A stretch of DNA of 13,236 nucleotides from Oscillospiraceae bacterium (GTDB lineage: Bacteria; Bacillota_A; Clostridia; Oscillospirales; Oscillospiraceae), in NCBI GenBank assembly GCA_021771675.1, contig JAETOP010000104.1, positions 1-13,236 of the forward strand. The letters are read 5' to 3'. Shown piece after piece: positions 13,182 through 13,236 of this stretch. The translations under genes were made by a program, and so were the position numbers. The notes under the pieces were generated by a model that ran no database searches, was not told the origin of the DNA, and saw nothing but the letters and a program-made list of their open reading frames with translations. The number at the start of each line of letters is the position of its first letter. Positions within the stretch are counted from its first letter, which is position 1.

Positions 13182-13236
13182 AAGCTCACCTCTGCAAGTT
13201 GGAAGTATCATCACTATTTTACAGATATGTGAGCGC

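Larger units (their letters stand above)
1..13236. mobile_element. Segment of a Tn1549/CTn-like integrative conjugative element with a two-module transporter cargo
   Basis: The left end carries an XF1762-family gene overlapping a CD1108-family conjugation gene, a pair typical of Tn1549-like and Clostridioides difficile CTn-like elements. The right end carries a small XRE regulator whose opening residues (MNNRNDRFKLDFMPIGQ) are of a type I associate with the same elements. The region between them (about 2.56-12.8 kb) encodes two regulated ABC transporters and no transfer functions, so it is read as cargo. No integrase, relaxase, coupling protein or attachment site is present, so the limits of the element cannot be set. 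Family recognition is from memory, not from a search. Confidence 0.7.

Noticed and set aside
1..13236. CRISPR array, tRNA or rRNA genes
   Set aside because: No regularly spaced repeats with unique spacers and no tRNA-like or rRNA-like sequence were seen in the short intergenic stretches.

Overview
The window reads as part of a Firmicutes (gut Clostridia-like) integrative conjugative element of the Tn1549/CTn type that carries a roughly 10 kb cargo island. The ICE calls rest on two flanking backbone genes recognised from memory of the families: a truncated XF1762-family gene and a CD1108-family conjugation protein at the left (1-2529), and a small XRE-type regulator at the right (12825-13181, minus strand). 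Shine-Dalgarno sites of the AGGAGG type, TTG/ATG starts, ATGA overlaps and a lipobox gene all fit a Gram-positive host. No integrase, relaxase or attachment site lies in the window, so the element's ends and host are not seen.

Between these backbone genes lie two complete but unrelated two-component-system plus ABC-transporter modules, facing each other. Module 1 (2563-8308, plus strand) is an OmpR-family regulator, a histidine kinase, a six-helix membrane protein of unknown function, an ABC ATPase and two ABC-2-like permease subunits. Its plan resembles the lantibiotic/antimicrobial-peptide sensing and immunity loci (SpaRK/NisRK/Cpr type). Module 2 is a VanR/VanS-like pair (minus strand, 10160-8401) divergent from a MacB/FtsX-type permease, its ATPase and a small acidic lipoprotein (plus strand, 10344-12692). 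The modules meet tail to tail at a long hairpin (8343-8386).

Each module carries its own repeated operator, readable in the sequence. In module 1, two sites of pentamer-N6-TAGAC form (2607-2622 and 5197-5212) share a 16-base identical core and stand at the same distance from a -10-like hexamer. They precede the regulator operon and the transporter operon. In module 2, pentamers TTTCA/TTCCA repeat every 11 bp: two toward the regulator gene and four in phase toward the transporter. Both arrangements are those expected for OmpR/PhoB-type regulators that activate their own gene and the transporter genes.

A further device is seen in front of the module 1 ATPase. An 11-bp hairpin (5224-5255) followed by a T-run contains the ATPase Shine-Dalgarno site in its right arm, and the local promoter is predicted to start just after its left arm. 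Read-through message would be terminated or untranslatable, while locally started message would be free. The large module 1 permease also carries a diverged 53-residue tandem repeat in its predicted extracellular region. Substrates of both transporters are unknown; antimicrobial peptides or cell-wall antibiotics are an inference from context.
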